Shown: positions 6,181 through 11,999 of the stretch, in pieces
Layout of the letters: the number at the start of each line of letters is the position of its first letter
Position numbering within the stretch: the stretch's first letter is position 1
Assembly: GCA_028713395.1 (NCBI GenBank)
Contig: JAQTOJ010000038.1
Span: 1 to 11,999, forward strand
Source: Dehalococcoidales bacterium
GTDB lineage: Bacteria; Chloroflexota; Dehalococcoidia; Dehalococcoidales; Fen-1064
Reading direction: 5' to 3'
Length of the DNA: 11,999 bases
Program-made: the position numbers and the translations under genes
The notes under the pieces: model-generated
What the model saw: the letters and a program-made list of their open reading frames with translations, nothing else
Told to the model about the DNA's origin: nothing
Databases searched by the model: none

Positions 6181-7011
6181 ATGGCGCTAAAATCATATCG
6201 TCCCACATCTCCCGGTAGAAGGTCCATGACCGGTTATACCTTCGATGAGATCACCCGGAGCACTCCGGAAAAGTCCCTGGTGGTTTCCAAGAAGAATAAT
6301 TCCGGCCGTAACAACCGCGGTATCATTACCGTGCGTCATCAGGGCGGCGGTTCCAAAACCCGCATCCGCCTGGTGGATTTCAAACGGGATAAGTTAAATA
6401 TTCCGGGTAAAGTAGCTACAATTGAATACGACCCCAACCGCACCGCCAGAATTGCCCTGGTGCACTATGCCGATGGCGAAAAACGTTACATCCTTTCGCC
6501 CGTGGGCTTAAGCGTTGGTGATACCATTATGGCCGGTGATCAGGCGGAAATCCGCCCCGGTAATGCCTTACCGTTAAAACTGATCCCCACCGGCACCATG
6601 ATCCACAACGTTGAATTGACCAAGGGTAGAGGCGGTAAACTGGTCAGAAGCGCCGGCAATGCCGCGCAATTACTGGCCAAAGAGGGTGATTATATCCACA
6701 TCCGTTTGCCTTCAGGCGAAATGCGCCTGATCCGCGCCGAATGCATGGCCACCATCGGCACGCTGGGCAATGAAGAACACTCCAGCATCAGCCTGGGTAA
6801 AGCCGGCCGCAGCCGTTATATGGGTATCCGTCCCAGTGTGCGCGGCTCCGCCATGACACCGCGTGACCATCCACATGGAGGCGGTGAAGGCAGAACGCCT
6901 GTCGGTATGCCCGGACCCAAGACTCCCTGGGGTAAACCGGCGCTGGGTTACAGAACTAGAGATAAAAAATACTCTGACCGACTGATCATCAGACGTCGGG
7001 GGAAGAAGTAA
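6181..7011 (+). CDS. rplB: 50S ribosomal protein L2 (uL2)
   Basis: L2 is the largest core protein near the peptidyl transferase centre; it binds 23S domain IV and bridge B7b and is needed for subunit joining. Start ATG 6181 follows AAGGGGA. Length is 276 residues (E. coli 273). The N-terminal part has LKSYRPTSPGRR and RNNRGIITVRHQGGGSK; an SH3-like KOW core follows with DFKRDKLNIPGKVATIEYDPNR. The C-terminal signature HPHGGGEGR begins at residue 230 and contains the histidine linked to peptidyl transfer. The residues just before it read SAMTPRD, where E. coli has VAMNPVD, a variant I associate with Chloroflexota. It lies between rplW and rpsS with 15-nt and 3-nt gaps. Confidence 0.98.
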   Translation: MALKSYRPTSPGRRSMTGYTFDEITRSTPEKSLVVSKKNNSGRNNRGIITVRHQGGGSKTRIRLVDFKRDKLNIPGKVATIEYDPNRTARIALVHYADGEKRYILSPVGLSVGDTIMAGDQAEIRPGNALPLKLIPTGTMIHNVELTKGRGGKLVRSAGNAAQLLAKEGDYIHIRLPSGEMRLIRAECMATIGTLGNEEHSSISLGKAGRSRYMGIRPSVRGSAMTPRDHPHGGGEGRTPVGMPGPKTPWGKPALGYRTRDKKYSDRLIIRRRGKK

Positions 7012-7014
7012 AAT

Positions 7015-7335
7015 ATGTCAAGGTCAACAAAAAAGGGACCGGCAGTAGACCAGAAATTATTAAAGAAAGTGCTGGCAATCAGCAAAACCAGTGACAAAAC
7101 TGTGTTAAAAACATGGTCCCGCTGGTGCACCGTATTGCCGGAGATGATCGGGTTAACCATCGCCGTCCATGACGGCCGGCGCCATGTGCCCGTCTACATC
7201 ACTGAAAATATGGTCGGCCACCGTCTGGGTGAGTTTGCGCCTACCCGCACCTTCCGCGGGCACACTATCAAGACGGAAGCTACTGAAAAAGCGCCCGCAC
7301 CGGCTGCCGCGGCGGCGCCGGCTAAGAAAGCTTAG
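7015..7335 (+). CDS. rpsS: 30S ribosomal protein S19 (uS19) with Ala/Pro-rich tail
   Basis: S19 forms part of the small-subunit head with S13 and touches the A-site tRNA and bridge B1a. Start ATG 7015 follows a GGGGGAAG stretch at the end of rplB. The core is clear: SRSTKKGPAVDQKLLKK at the N-terminus, MIGLTIAVHDGRRHVPVYITENMVGH in the middle and GEFAPTRTFRGH, ending near residue 85. One uncommon point is TWSRWCTVLPEM, where most relatives have TWSRRSTIFPEM or similar. Total length is 106 against 92 in E. coli; the excess is a C-terminal tail, TEKAPAPAAAAAPAKKA, of low complexity. S3 and S17 in this cluster carry tails of the same type. Confidence 0.97.
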   Translation: MSRSTKKGPAVDQKLLKKVLAISKTSDKTVLKTWSRWCTVLPEMIGLTIAVHDGRRHVPVYITENMVGHRLGEFAPTRTFRGHTIKTEATEKAPAPAAAAAPAKKA

Positions 7336-7343
7336 GGAGATAC

Positions 7344-7682
7344 ATGGAAAAGAAGTCTGTATCTAAAAATACCGGCATTTCGCCGAGAAAAATGAAAACT
7401 TTAACTGATTTGGTCAGAGGCAAATCCGTGAACGAGGCTCTGGATATCCTCAAATTCGCGGCCTCTCCCTATGGTCGGCTTGTCGCCAAAGTGGTAAAGG
7501 CAGCGGCATCCGATGCTGAAACTCAAGAGCAAGTTTCCAAGGATAACCTGAAGATTGTTGAAATCTACGCCAACGAAGCGCCCACCCTCAGACGGTTCAA
7601 AGCGCGTTCCCGCGGCCGGGCGAGTCCTGTTTTAAGACGCTCCAGCCATATTACCGTAGTCGTTGGAGACCAGGAGGTTTAA
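7344..7682 (+). CDS. rplV: 50S ribosomal protein L22 (uL22)
   Basis: L22 contacts all six domains of 23S rRNA, and its hairpin forms the tunnel constriction with L4, where macrolides and stalling peptides act. Start ATG 7344 has GGGAG next to the rpsS stop codon. Length is 112 residues (E. coli 110). Motifs are GISPRKMKTLTDLVRGKSVNEALDIL (about 11-36) and the hairpin/C-terminal block EAPTLRRFKARSRGRASPVLRRSSHITVVV. The stop overlaps the rpsC start by one base (TAATG), and the strong rpsC ribosome-binding site lies in its last codons, a classic coupled arrangement. Confidence 0.97.
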   Translation: MEKKSVSKNTGISPRKMKTLTDLVRGKSVNEALDILKFAASPYGRLVAKVVKAAASDAETQEQVSKDNLKIVEIYANEAPTLRRFKARSRGRASPVLRRSSHITVVVGDQEV

Positions 7683-8689
7683 TGGGACATAAAGTTCACC
7701 CCATAGGTTTTAGGGTCGGTGTCATCCGCGGTTGGGATGCCAAATGGTACGCGGATAAGCACTATGTCAACTACCTGCTGGAGGATGTCAAAGTGCGCCG
7801 GGCATTGCGCAAAATGTATCCTGACGCTGGTATTTCCCAGGTGGAAATTGACCGTCAGGCTAACAATGTAACCCTGACCATTCATACCGCCCGCCCCGGT
7901 ATTCTTATCGGACGCGGCGGCCAGCGCGTGGATGAAATGCGCACCGGTCTGGAAAAACTCATTGGTAAAAAAATCCAGTTGAATATCCGTGAAATCCAGC
8001 AACCCGAACTGGATGCCTACCTGGTCGCCCGTTCCGTGGCCGATCAGATGGAACGGCGTGTTTCTTACCGCCGCGCCATGAAACAGGCAATGCAACGCAC
8101 CATTCAGTCCGGCGCCAAAGGCATGAGAATCCGCTGCGCCGGTCGTTTAGACGGGGCTGAAATTGCCCGCAAGATCATCATGCACGAAGGACGCGTGCCC
8201 CTGCACACCATTCGCGCCGATATCGATTACGGCTTCACTGAAGCCGCCACCGTCATGGGACGCATCGGCGTCAAAGTCTGGGTGTATAAGGGTGATGTCC
8301 TCCCCAGTAAAGATGAAGAAGAAGCCGCGCCGGCAACCTCATCCGCTACCGTTGGTGATGCCCTGGCTCAAGCCACCGCCGCCACTGAAGCGGCGGCTGC
8401 CGCTAAAGCCGGCACGCCCGTAGAAGCCAAACCGGCCCGTCCCGTGCGCCGCGCGCCCAAAGCCAAAACTGAAACGTCTGAAGGCGCCGTGACCGCGGAA
8501 GAAACCCCCGCCGCTGCGGAAGACAAAGCCAAACCGGCAATCAAACGGACGGTACACCCCAAACCCGCCGCGGCGGCCGAAGCCCCGGCTGCCCCCGTTA
8601 AAAAAGTTGCCCGTCCGGCGGCTCCCAAAGCCAAAGAAACCAAGGTAGAATCTGCGGAAAAGCAGGGAGACAGCGATGCTACAACCTAA
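7682..8689 (+). CDS. rpsC: 30S ribosomal protein S3 (uS3) with a 125-residue low-complexity tail
   Basis: S3 lines the mRNA entry channel with S4 and S5 and contributes to ribosomal helicase action. Start ATG 7682 has AGGAGG at 7672-7677 and shares a base with the rplV stop codon. The core, residues 1 to about 210, is complete: MGHKVHPIGFRVGVIRGWDAKW, a type II KH domain with the GRGG loop (77-80) and the C-terminal domain SGAKGMRIRCAGRLDGAEIAR through VWVYKGDVLP. The protein has 335 residues against 233 in E. coli. The excess, about 211-335, is Ala/Lys/Pro/Glu/Thr-rich, with blocks of opposite charge and a repeated APKAK (258-262 and 314-318). It keeps the same frame to the stop, so it is a true extension. 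The last 14 nt overlap rplP. Confidence 0.97.
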   Translation: MGHKVHPIGFRVGVIRGWDAKWYADKHYVNYLLEDVKVRRALRKMYPDAGISQVEIDRQANNVTLTIHTARPGILIGRGGQRVDEMRTGLEKLIGKKIQLNIREIQQPELDAYLVARSVADQMERRVSYRRAMKQAMQRTIQSGAKGMRIRCAGRLDGAEIARKIIMHEGRVPLHTIRADIDYGFTEAATVMGRIGVKVWVYKGDVLPSKDEEEAAPATSSATVGDALAQATAATEAAAAAKAGTPVEAKPARPVRRAPKAKTETSEGAVTAEETPAAAEDKAKPAIKRTVHPKPAAAAEAPAAPVKKVARPAAPKAKETKVESAEKQGDSDATT

Positions 8690-9140
8690 GCGTGTTAAAT
8701 TTCGTAAAACCCACAAGGGACGCCGTAACGGCGCCGCCCACTCCGGTGACGTGGTGACCTTCGGCGAGTTCGGTCTGCAAGCAGAAGCGGCTTGCTGGAT
8801 CACTGCCCGCCAGATCGAAGCCGCCCGCCGCGCCATTACCCATCACATCAAACGCGGTGGTAAAGTATACATTCGGGTTTTCCCGGATAAGTCCATTACC
8901 AAAAAGGCGGCGGAAACCCGCATGGGTTCCGGCAAAGGCGCGCCGGACCATTGGGTCGCCGTCATCAGACGCGGCCGGATCATTTTTGAAATGGGCGGTA
9001 TTGATGAGTCGACTGCCAAGGAAGCCATGCGTCTGGCCGCCAACAAATTACCGTTACCCACGAAATTTGTCGCCAGAAAAACCACCGGTCTTGGCAGTAT
9101 AACCAAGAGCAAGGAGCTAGAGACCGTTGAAAGCAAATGA
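8676..9140 (+). CDS. rplP: 50S ribosomal protein L16 (uL16)
   Basis: L16 is a late-assembly large-subunit protein that helps place the A-site and P-site tRNA elbow and acceptor arms. Start ATG 8676 lies inside the end of rpsC (14-nt overlap) with AGGGAGA just upstream, so it is probably coupled to S3. Motifs are MLQPKRVKFRKTHKGRRNG, GLQAEAACWITARQIEAARRAI and KVYIRVFPDKSITKKAAETRMGSGKGAPD. In the last block the Arg of ETRMG is the residue that E. coli YcfD/RoxA hydroxylates. Length is 154 against 136 in E. coli, with extra residues at the C-terminus. It overlaps rpmC by 14 nt. Confidence 0.97.
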   Translation: MLQPKRVKFRKTHKGRRNGAAHSGDVVTFGEFGLQAEAACWITARQIEAARRAITHHIKRGGKVYIRVFPDKSITKKAAETRMGSGKGAPDHWVAVIRRGRIIFEMGGIDESTAKEAMRLAANKLPLPTKFVARKTTGLGSITKSKELETVESK

Positions 9141-9324
9141 AGTGCGTGCCCTGGGCATTGAAGAAATTAACAGACAGTTGAAAGACGCGTACAAAGAGTT
9201 GTTCGAACTCACGCTGAAATCAACTACCCGGCAACTGGCCAACCACCGCGAAATTCCGCGGGTGAAGAAACAAATTGCCGTGCTGAAAACAATTCTCCGT
9301 GAAAGAGAATTGAGCGAAAAATAA
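9127..9324 (+). CDS. rpmC: 50S ribosomal protein L29 (uL29)
   Basis: L29 is a small two-helix protein at the tunnel exit next to L23, part of the docking site for nascent-chain factors. I chose TTG 9127, which gives the family N-terminus MKANEVRALGIEEINRQL; AGGAG at 9112-9116 lies 10 nt upstream inside rplP. No in-frame ATG gives a sensible protein. Length is 65 residues, as usual. The helical pattern and the block LKSTTRQLANHREIPRVKKQIAVLKTILRER fit the family. The start lies within the last 14 nt of rplP; rpsQ follows after 28 nt. Confidence 0.95.
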   Translation: MKANEVRALGIEEINRQLKDAYKELFELTLKSTTRQLANHREIPRVKKQIAVLKTILRERELSEK

Positions 9325-9352
9325 CGCCGACCCTCGGTAAAAGGATTTAATT

Positions 9353-9727
9353 ATGGCAGCAGTAAATAAGACCAAAGTTGGTCAGGTACTCAGCAACAAG
9401 ATGGATAAAACCGTTATCGTCAAAGTTGAATCGTACCGCCATCACGAAATTTATAAAAAGACCATTCGTAATGTCACCAAATACAAAGTGCATGACGAAA
9501 AGAACGAATGCGCCGTGGGCGATACGGTAAAAATTACCGAAACCCGGCCGCTTTCCAAAGAAAAACGCTGGCGCGTCAGTGAAATCGTGGTCCGGGCCGC
9601 GGCGCTTGACGTCAAACCAACGGAAATCGAACCCAAGATCATTGTGGAAAAAGAAAAGCCCGCTGAGGTCAAAGCCGAAGCGCCCGTATTAGCAGAAAAT
9701 CAAGCTGCCGCAGAAAAGCAGAATTAA
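9353..9727 (+). CDS. rpsQ: 30S ribosomal protein S17 (uS17) with acidic/basic C-terminal tail
   Basis: S17 is an OB-fold primary binder of the 5' domain of 16S rRNA and helps form the body of the small subunit. Start ATG 9353 follows AAGGA. The core at residues 1 to about 83 has GQVLSNKMDKTVIVKVESYR, HEIYKKTIRNVTKYKVHDEKN and the conserved GDTVKITETRPLSKEKRWRVSEIV. The total is 124 residues against 84 in E. coli. The last 40 or so form a Glu/Lys/Ala/Pro-rich segment (EIEPKIIVEKEKPAEVKAEA, then a Gln/Ala-rich end) that is probably disordered. S17 tails vary between lineages, but this one matches the S3 and S19 tails in this cluster. Confidence 0.97.
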   Translation: MAAVNKTKVGQVLSNKMDKTVIVKVESYRHHEIYKKTIRNVTKYKVHDEKNECAVGDTVKITETRPLSKEKRWRVSEIVVRAAALDVKPTEIEPKIIVEKEKPAEVKAEAPVLAENQAAAEKQN

Positions 9728-9745
9728 TTTTCGGGGTATGACAAA

Positions 9746-10114
9746 GTGATTCAAATTTATACCAGATTGAAAGTAGCCGATAATACCGGAGCCCGGTTGA
9801 TCATGTGCGTGAACGTCCTCGGCGGCAGCGGCCGCACCTACGCCCACGTTGGCGATGTGATCGTGGCCAGTGTCAAGAAAGCTGTCCCGGGCGGTTCCGT
9901 GAAAGAAGGCGATGTCGTGCGTGCGGTCGTCATTAGAACGACCAAACCCCACCGCCGCGCCGATGGCACGCATATCCGTTTCGATGATAATGCCGCCGTC
10001 ATTCTCACGGAAAAAAATAACCCCAAAGGCACGCGCATCTTTGGTCCGGTAGCCAGAGAACTCCGCGATAAGTTGTTCACCAAGATTCTATCTCTGGCGC
10101 CAGAGGTACTGTAA
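9746..10114 (+). CDS. rplN: 50S ribosomal protein L14 (uL14)
   Basis: L14 is a β-barrel protein at the subunit interface that forms bridges B5 and B8; it is also the binding site of the silencing factor RsfS. The start is GTG 9746, which gives MIQIYTRLKVADNTGAR; GGGG at 9733-9736 is a weak ribosome-binding site about 9 nt away. Length is 122 residues, exactly normal. Conserved blocks are TRLKVADNTGARLIMCVNVLGG, GDVIVASVKKAVPGG, KEGDVVRAVVIRT and IRFDDNAAVILTEKNNPKGTRIFGPVARELR. A three-codon ATG frame (9738-9749) ends across the GTG. The rplX gene follows after 10 nt. Confidence 0.98.
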   Translation: MIQIYTRLKVADNTGARLIMCVNVLGGSGRTYAHVGDVIVASVKKAVPGGSVKEGDVVRAVVIRTTKPHRRADGTHIRFDDNAAVILTEKNNPKGTRIFGPVARELRDKLFTKILSLAPEVL

Positions 10115-10124
10115 GGGAGAGGCG

Positions 10125-10436
10125 ATGAAAATTCGTAAAGAAGATAACGTCCTGGTAATCGCCGGCAAGGACAAAGGCAAAAAAGGGAAAGTCCGTTTCG
10201 TCTATCCCAAAAACAGCCGCGTCCTGGTTGAAGGCATTAACATGATAAAAACACACAGCAGAGCCAAAGCGCAGGTAAAACAGGCCGGGTTGATCGAACG
10301 GGAAGCCACTATCGCTATCTCCGATGTTATGATCATCTGCACCAGATGCAACCAACCCGCCCGGATCGGTTTTAAAACGCTGGAAGATGGCAAGAAAACG
10401 CGCATCTGTCGCTCATGCAAAGAGGCAATAGATTAA
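10125..10436 (+). CDS. rplX: 50S ribosomal protein L24 (uL24), zinc-ribbon form
   Basis: L24 starts assembly of the large subunit by binding the 5' end of 23S rRNA and lies near the tunnel exit. Start ATG 10125 has a strong AAGGGAGAGG overlapping the rplN stop codon. A KOW motif is clear (VLVIAGKDKGKKGKVRFVYP, about 9-28), then VEGINMIKTH. Four cysteines in two CxxC pairs, C72/C75 and C95/C98, would bind zinc; E. coli L24 lacks them, but many other bacteria have them. Length is 103 residues, normal. It lies one base before rplE. Confidence 0.97.
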   Translation: MKIRKEDNVLVIAGKDKGKKGKVRFVYPKNSRVLVEGINMIKTHSRAKAQVKQAGLIEREATIAISDVMIICTRCNQPARIGFKTLEDGKKTRICRSCKEAID

Positions 10437-10437
10437 T

Positions 10438-10980
10438 ATGGCAGTATTACAGGAAAAGTATCAAAAAGAGATTCTCCCCAAGTTGATGGAGACCCGCGGC
10501 TACAAGAACATCATGGAAGCCCCGCGCCTCGTCAAGATCTCCGTCGGCATCGGGTTGGGCGAAGCGATCACCAACGCCAAGGCTTTGGAAAGCGCTGAAA
10601 AAGACTTAACGGCTATCACCGGGCAAAAACCCGTGATCACCCGCTCCAAAAAGTCTATCGCCAACTTCAAACTCCGGGAAAATATGCCCATCGGCATGAA
10701 AGTCACCCTGCGCCGTGAACGTATGTACGACCTGCTGGAAAGACTTATCGGCGTCGTGCTCCCCCGCCTTCGCGAGTTTCACGGTATCCCGCGCACCGGG
10801 TTCGATGGCCGCGGCAACTACACCCTCGGCTTCAAAGAACAGACCGTGTTCCCGGAAATCGAATACGAAAAGATTGAAAAAGTACGTGGTTTGGAAATCA
10901 CCATCGTTACCACCGCGAAAACGGATGACGACGGTAGGTTATTGCTCGAAATGCTTGGAATGCCCTTCAGTAAGGATTGA
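10438..10980 (+). CDS. rplE: 50S ribosomal protein L5 (uL5)
   Basis: L5 binds 5S rRNA with L18 and forms the central protuberance; it touches the P-site tRNA and makes bridge B1b with S13. Start ATG 10438 comes one base after the rplX stop; only a distant GAGG precedes it, so it may depend on ribosomes finishing rplX. Length is 180 residues (E. coli 179). Blocks are EAPRLVKISVGIGLGEA, GQKPVITRSKKSIANFKLRE, PIGMKVTLRRERMYDLLERL and FHGIPRTGFDGRGNYTLGFKEQTVFPEI, then TIVTTAKTDDDGRLLLEMLGMPF. No unusual residues stand out. Confidence 0.98.
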   Translation: MAVLQEKYQKEILPKLMETRGYKNIMEAPRLVKISVGIGLGEAITNAKALESAEKDLTAITGQKPVITRSKKSIANFKLRENMPIGMKVTLRRERMYDLLERLIGVVLPRLREFHGIPRTGFDGRGNYTLGFKEQTVFPEIEYEKIEKVRGLEITIVTTAKTDDDGRLLLEMLGMPFSKD

Positions 10981-10988
10981 TTGGAGTT

Positions 10989-11174
10989 ATGGCAAAAAAA
11001 TCAGAAATCGCAAAATGGAAAAGACCACCCAAGTTCGAGGTGCAACAGCACAATCGTTGTAACCTGTGCGGCAGACCGCATGGCTACATACGTCGGTTCG
11101 GTTTGTGCCGCATCTGTTTCCGTGAACTAGCCCTGGACGGAAAGATCCCGGGCGTTAGAAAATCTAGCTGGTAA
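10989..11174 (+). CDS. rpsN: 30S ribosomal protein S14, zinc-binding short form (uS14, type Z)
   Basis: S14 is a late-binding protein of the small-subunit head that contacts S3 and S10. I chose ATG 10989, which gives the family start MAKKSEIAKWKRPPKF and the standard 61 residues; GGAG (10983-10986) lies very close at 2 nt, and AAGGA (10972-10976) is 12 nt away. TTG 10977 would add four non-family residues and has no spacer after its AAGGA. C24/C27 and C40/C43 form the zinc site of the C+ form, followed by FRELALDGKIPGVRKSSW. It lies 8 nt after rplE and 24 nt before rpsH. The symbol rpsZ is also used for this form. Confidence 0.96.
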   Translation: MAKKSEIAKWKRPPKFEVQQHNRCNLCGRPHGYIRRFGLCRICFRELALDGKIPGVRKSSW

Positions 11175-11198
11175 GACTACATACAAAGGGGGGGAAGA

Positions 11199-11600
11199 GT
11201 GACTATTTCTGACCCAATTGCAGATATGTTAACCCGTATACGCAACGCTGTTATGGCGCGGCACGATTCCGTGCTGATGTCTTCATCTAAAATGAGAATG
11301 GCAATTGCCAAGATTCTCAAAGAAGAAGGCTTTATCAAGGATTTTGAACTGGTGAAAGGCAAGACCGCTCAAAAAACATTGAAGATTTACCTCCGTTACC
11401 AGGAGAGAAATCAATCGATGTTGACCGGACTGGAACGTATCAGTAAACCCGGTCTGAGAATCTATGTCGAAAAGAAAGAAATCCCGCGCGTCTACGGCGG
11501 TTTAGGTATCGCCATCGTCTCCACACCGAAAGGCCTGATGACCGGGCACAAAGCCTGGAAACAGGGAGTCGGCGGGGAACTAATATGTTACGTTTGGTAA
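11199..11600 (+). CDS. rpsH: 30S ribosomal protein S8 (uS8)
   Basis: S8 is a primary binder of the central domain of 16S rRNA (helix 21/25). In E. coli it represses the spc operon by binding near the rplE start, which mimics its rRNA site; I did not see such a structure clearly here. The start is GTG 11199 with the family N-terminus MTISDPIADMLTRIRNA and a purine-rich AAAGGGGGGGAAG upstream. Length is 133 residues (E. coli 130). Further blocks are VLMSSSKMRMAIAKILKEEGFI, LERISKPGLRIYVEKKEIPRVYGGLGIAIVSTPKGLMT and the C-terminal GGELICYVW. The rplF gene follows after 21 nt. Confidence 0.98.
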   Translation: MTISDPIADMLTRIRNAVMARHDSVLMSSSKMRMAIAKILKEEGFIKDFELVKGKTAQKTLKIYLRYQERNQSMLTGLERISKPGLRIYVEKKEIPRVYGGLGIAIVSTPKGLMTGHKAWKQGVGGELICYVW

Positions 11601-11621
11601 GTAACTTGAGGAGCACATGCT

Positions 11622-11999
11622 ATGTCTAGGATAGGACGTCTTCCGATAGCGGTGCCCAAGGGAGTCACGGTAAAGATTACCGGCAGCCAGGTGGCTGTGA
11701 AAGGCCCCAAGGGTGAATTAAACCGCGATTTTGGTAGTGAAATTGTCGTCACGCAAGAAAACGACCGCCTGATCGTGACCCGCAATAGCGATAGCAAGGA
11801 TGCCCGTGCCCGTCACGGTTTGTCCCGCGCTTTGCTGGCCAATATGATCGATGGCGTGAACAAAGGGTTTGAAAAAACGCTGGAAATTGTCGGCGTCGGG
11901 TTCCGCGCGCAGAAAGCCGGGGACAAAGTGACCTTGAATGTCGGTTACTCCCACCCGGTCGAAGTATCGCCCATGCCCGGTGTCACCCTGGCCGTTGTA
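11622..11999 (+). CDS. rplF: 50S ribosomal protein L6 (uL6), cut by the window edge
   Basis: L6 binds domain VI of 23S rRNA near the sarcin-ricin loop and helps form the factor-binding site. Start ATG 11622 has GAGGAG at 11608-11613 (8-nt spacer); an ATG at 11617 in another frame stops after five codons. The frame is open to the last base, giving 126 of the usual ~180 residues. Visible blocks are MSRIGRLPIAVPKGV, the first repeat domain VTVKITGSQVAVKGPKGEL, then DARARHGLSRALLANMIDGVNKGFEKTLEIVGVGFRA and the start of the second domain with LNVGYSHPVEV. It continues the spc order after rpsH; rplR and rpsE would be expected next. Confidence 0.97.
   Translation, partial: MSRIGRLPIAVPKGVTVKITGSQVAVKGPKGELNRDFGSEIVVTQENDRLIVTRNSDSKDARARHGLSRALLANMIDGVNKGFEKTLEIVGVGFRAQKAGDKVTLNVGYSHPVEVSPMPGVTLAVV

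Noticed and set aside
8456..8635. Repeated CCCAAAGCCAAA in rpsC as a possible DNA repeat element
   Set aside because: Both copies are in the S3 reading frame and encode the same Pro-Lys-Ala-Lys of the low-complexity tail, so codon bias explains them.
8339..8836. Gly/Phe/Arg-rich open frame on the - strand opposite the S3 tail (165 codons)
   Set aside because: The low-complexity Ala/Pro/Lys codons of the S3 tail produce it; the composition is just the complement of GCC/AAA/CCG codons.
10977..10988. TTG 10977 as the rpsN start
   Set aside because: It adds four residues not found in type Z S14, and AAGGA touches the codon with no spacer; ATG 10989 gives the standard 61 residues.
11617..11634. 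Short ATG frame before and across the rplF start
   Set aside because: It stops after five codons and lies only 3 nt from GAGGAG, too close for good initiation; probably chance.
1..11999. CRISPR arrays, insertion sequences, tRNA or rRNA genes
   Set aside because: No regularly spaced repeats, transposase-like frames or terminal inverted repeats, and no tRNA-like cloverleaf or rRNA segments were seen; nearly all of the window is coding.

Overview
The window is a bacterial ribosomal-protein gene cluster. It holds a fused str–S10–spc array in the order rpsL, rpsG, fusA, rpsJ, rplC, rplD, rplW, rplB, rpsS, rplV, rpsC, rplP, rpmC, rpsQ, rplN, rplX, rplE, rpsN, rpsH, rplF (cut by the right edge). 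All 20 genes are on the + strand. A 3' fragment of an unrelated methyltransferase-like gene lies upstream. Base composition is moderate (slightly GC-rich by eye). Several traits suggest a Chloroflexota bacterium, probably near Dehalococcoidia: rpsJ directly follows fusA with no tuf between them, S12 carries a 14-residue insertion, L2 has a SAMTPRDHPHGGGEGR-type motif, and S14 is the short zinc form. This placement rests on remembered family features, not on a search, and is moderate in confidence.

Layout. Bases 1-999 hold the end of a protein with two tandem methyltransferase-like domains, both with altered motifs. Bases 1000-1205 form the control region of the cluster: a strong sigma-70-type promoter (TTGACA, 18-nt spacer, extended TG-A-TATTAT), then a leader of about 110 nt with two stem-loops, the second an 11-bp stem with a UCCG loop just before the rpsL Shine-Dalgarno site. 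Bases 1206-4554 are the str part plus rpsJ, with rpsJ overlapping the end of fusA by 8 nt. A 54-nt gap with four tandem imperfect heptamers separates rpsJ from rplC. Bases 4609-11999 are the S10/spc part, with gaps of 1-28 nt or short overlaps throughout. I saw no convincing internal promoter or terminator after 1206, so the whole set could be one transcript.

Function. Every gene from 1206 onward encodes a ribosomal protein or elongation factor G, so the cluster supplies early-assembly proteins of both subunits and the translocase in one transcript. Close spacing, start/stop overlaps and Shine-Dalgarno sites inside preceding genes suggest translational coupling.

The window is mostly ordinary core machinery, and I do not see a new biological system in it. 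The points worth a second look are the structured rpsL leader, an NKME in place of NKMD in the EF-G guanine-recognition motif, long Ala/Pro/Lys/Glu-rich C-terminal tails on S3, S17 and S19, the heptamer repeat between rpsJ and rplC, and the degenerate double methyltransferase.
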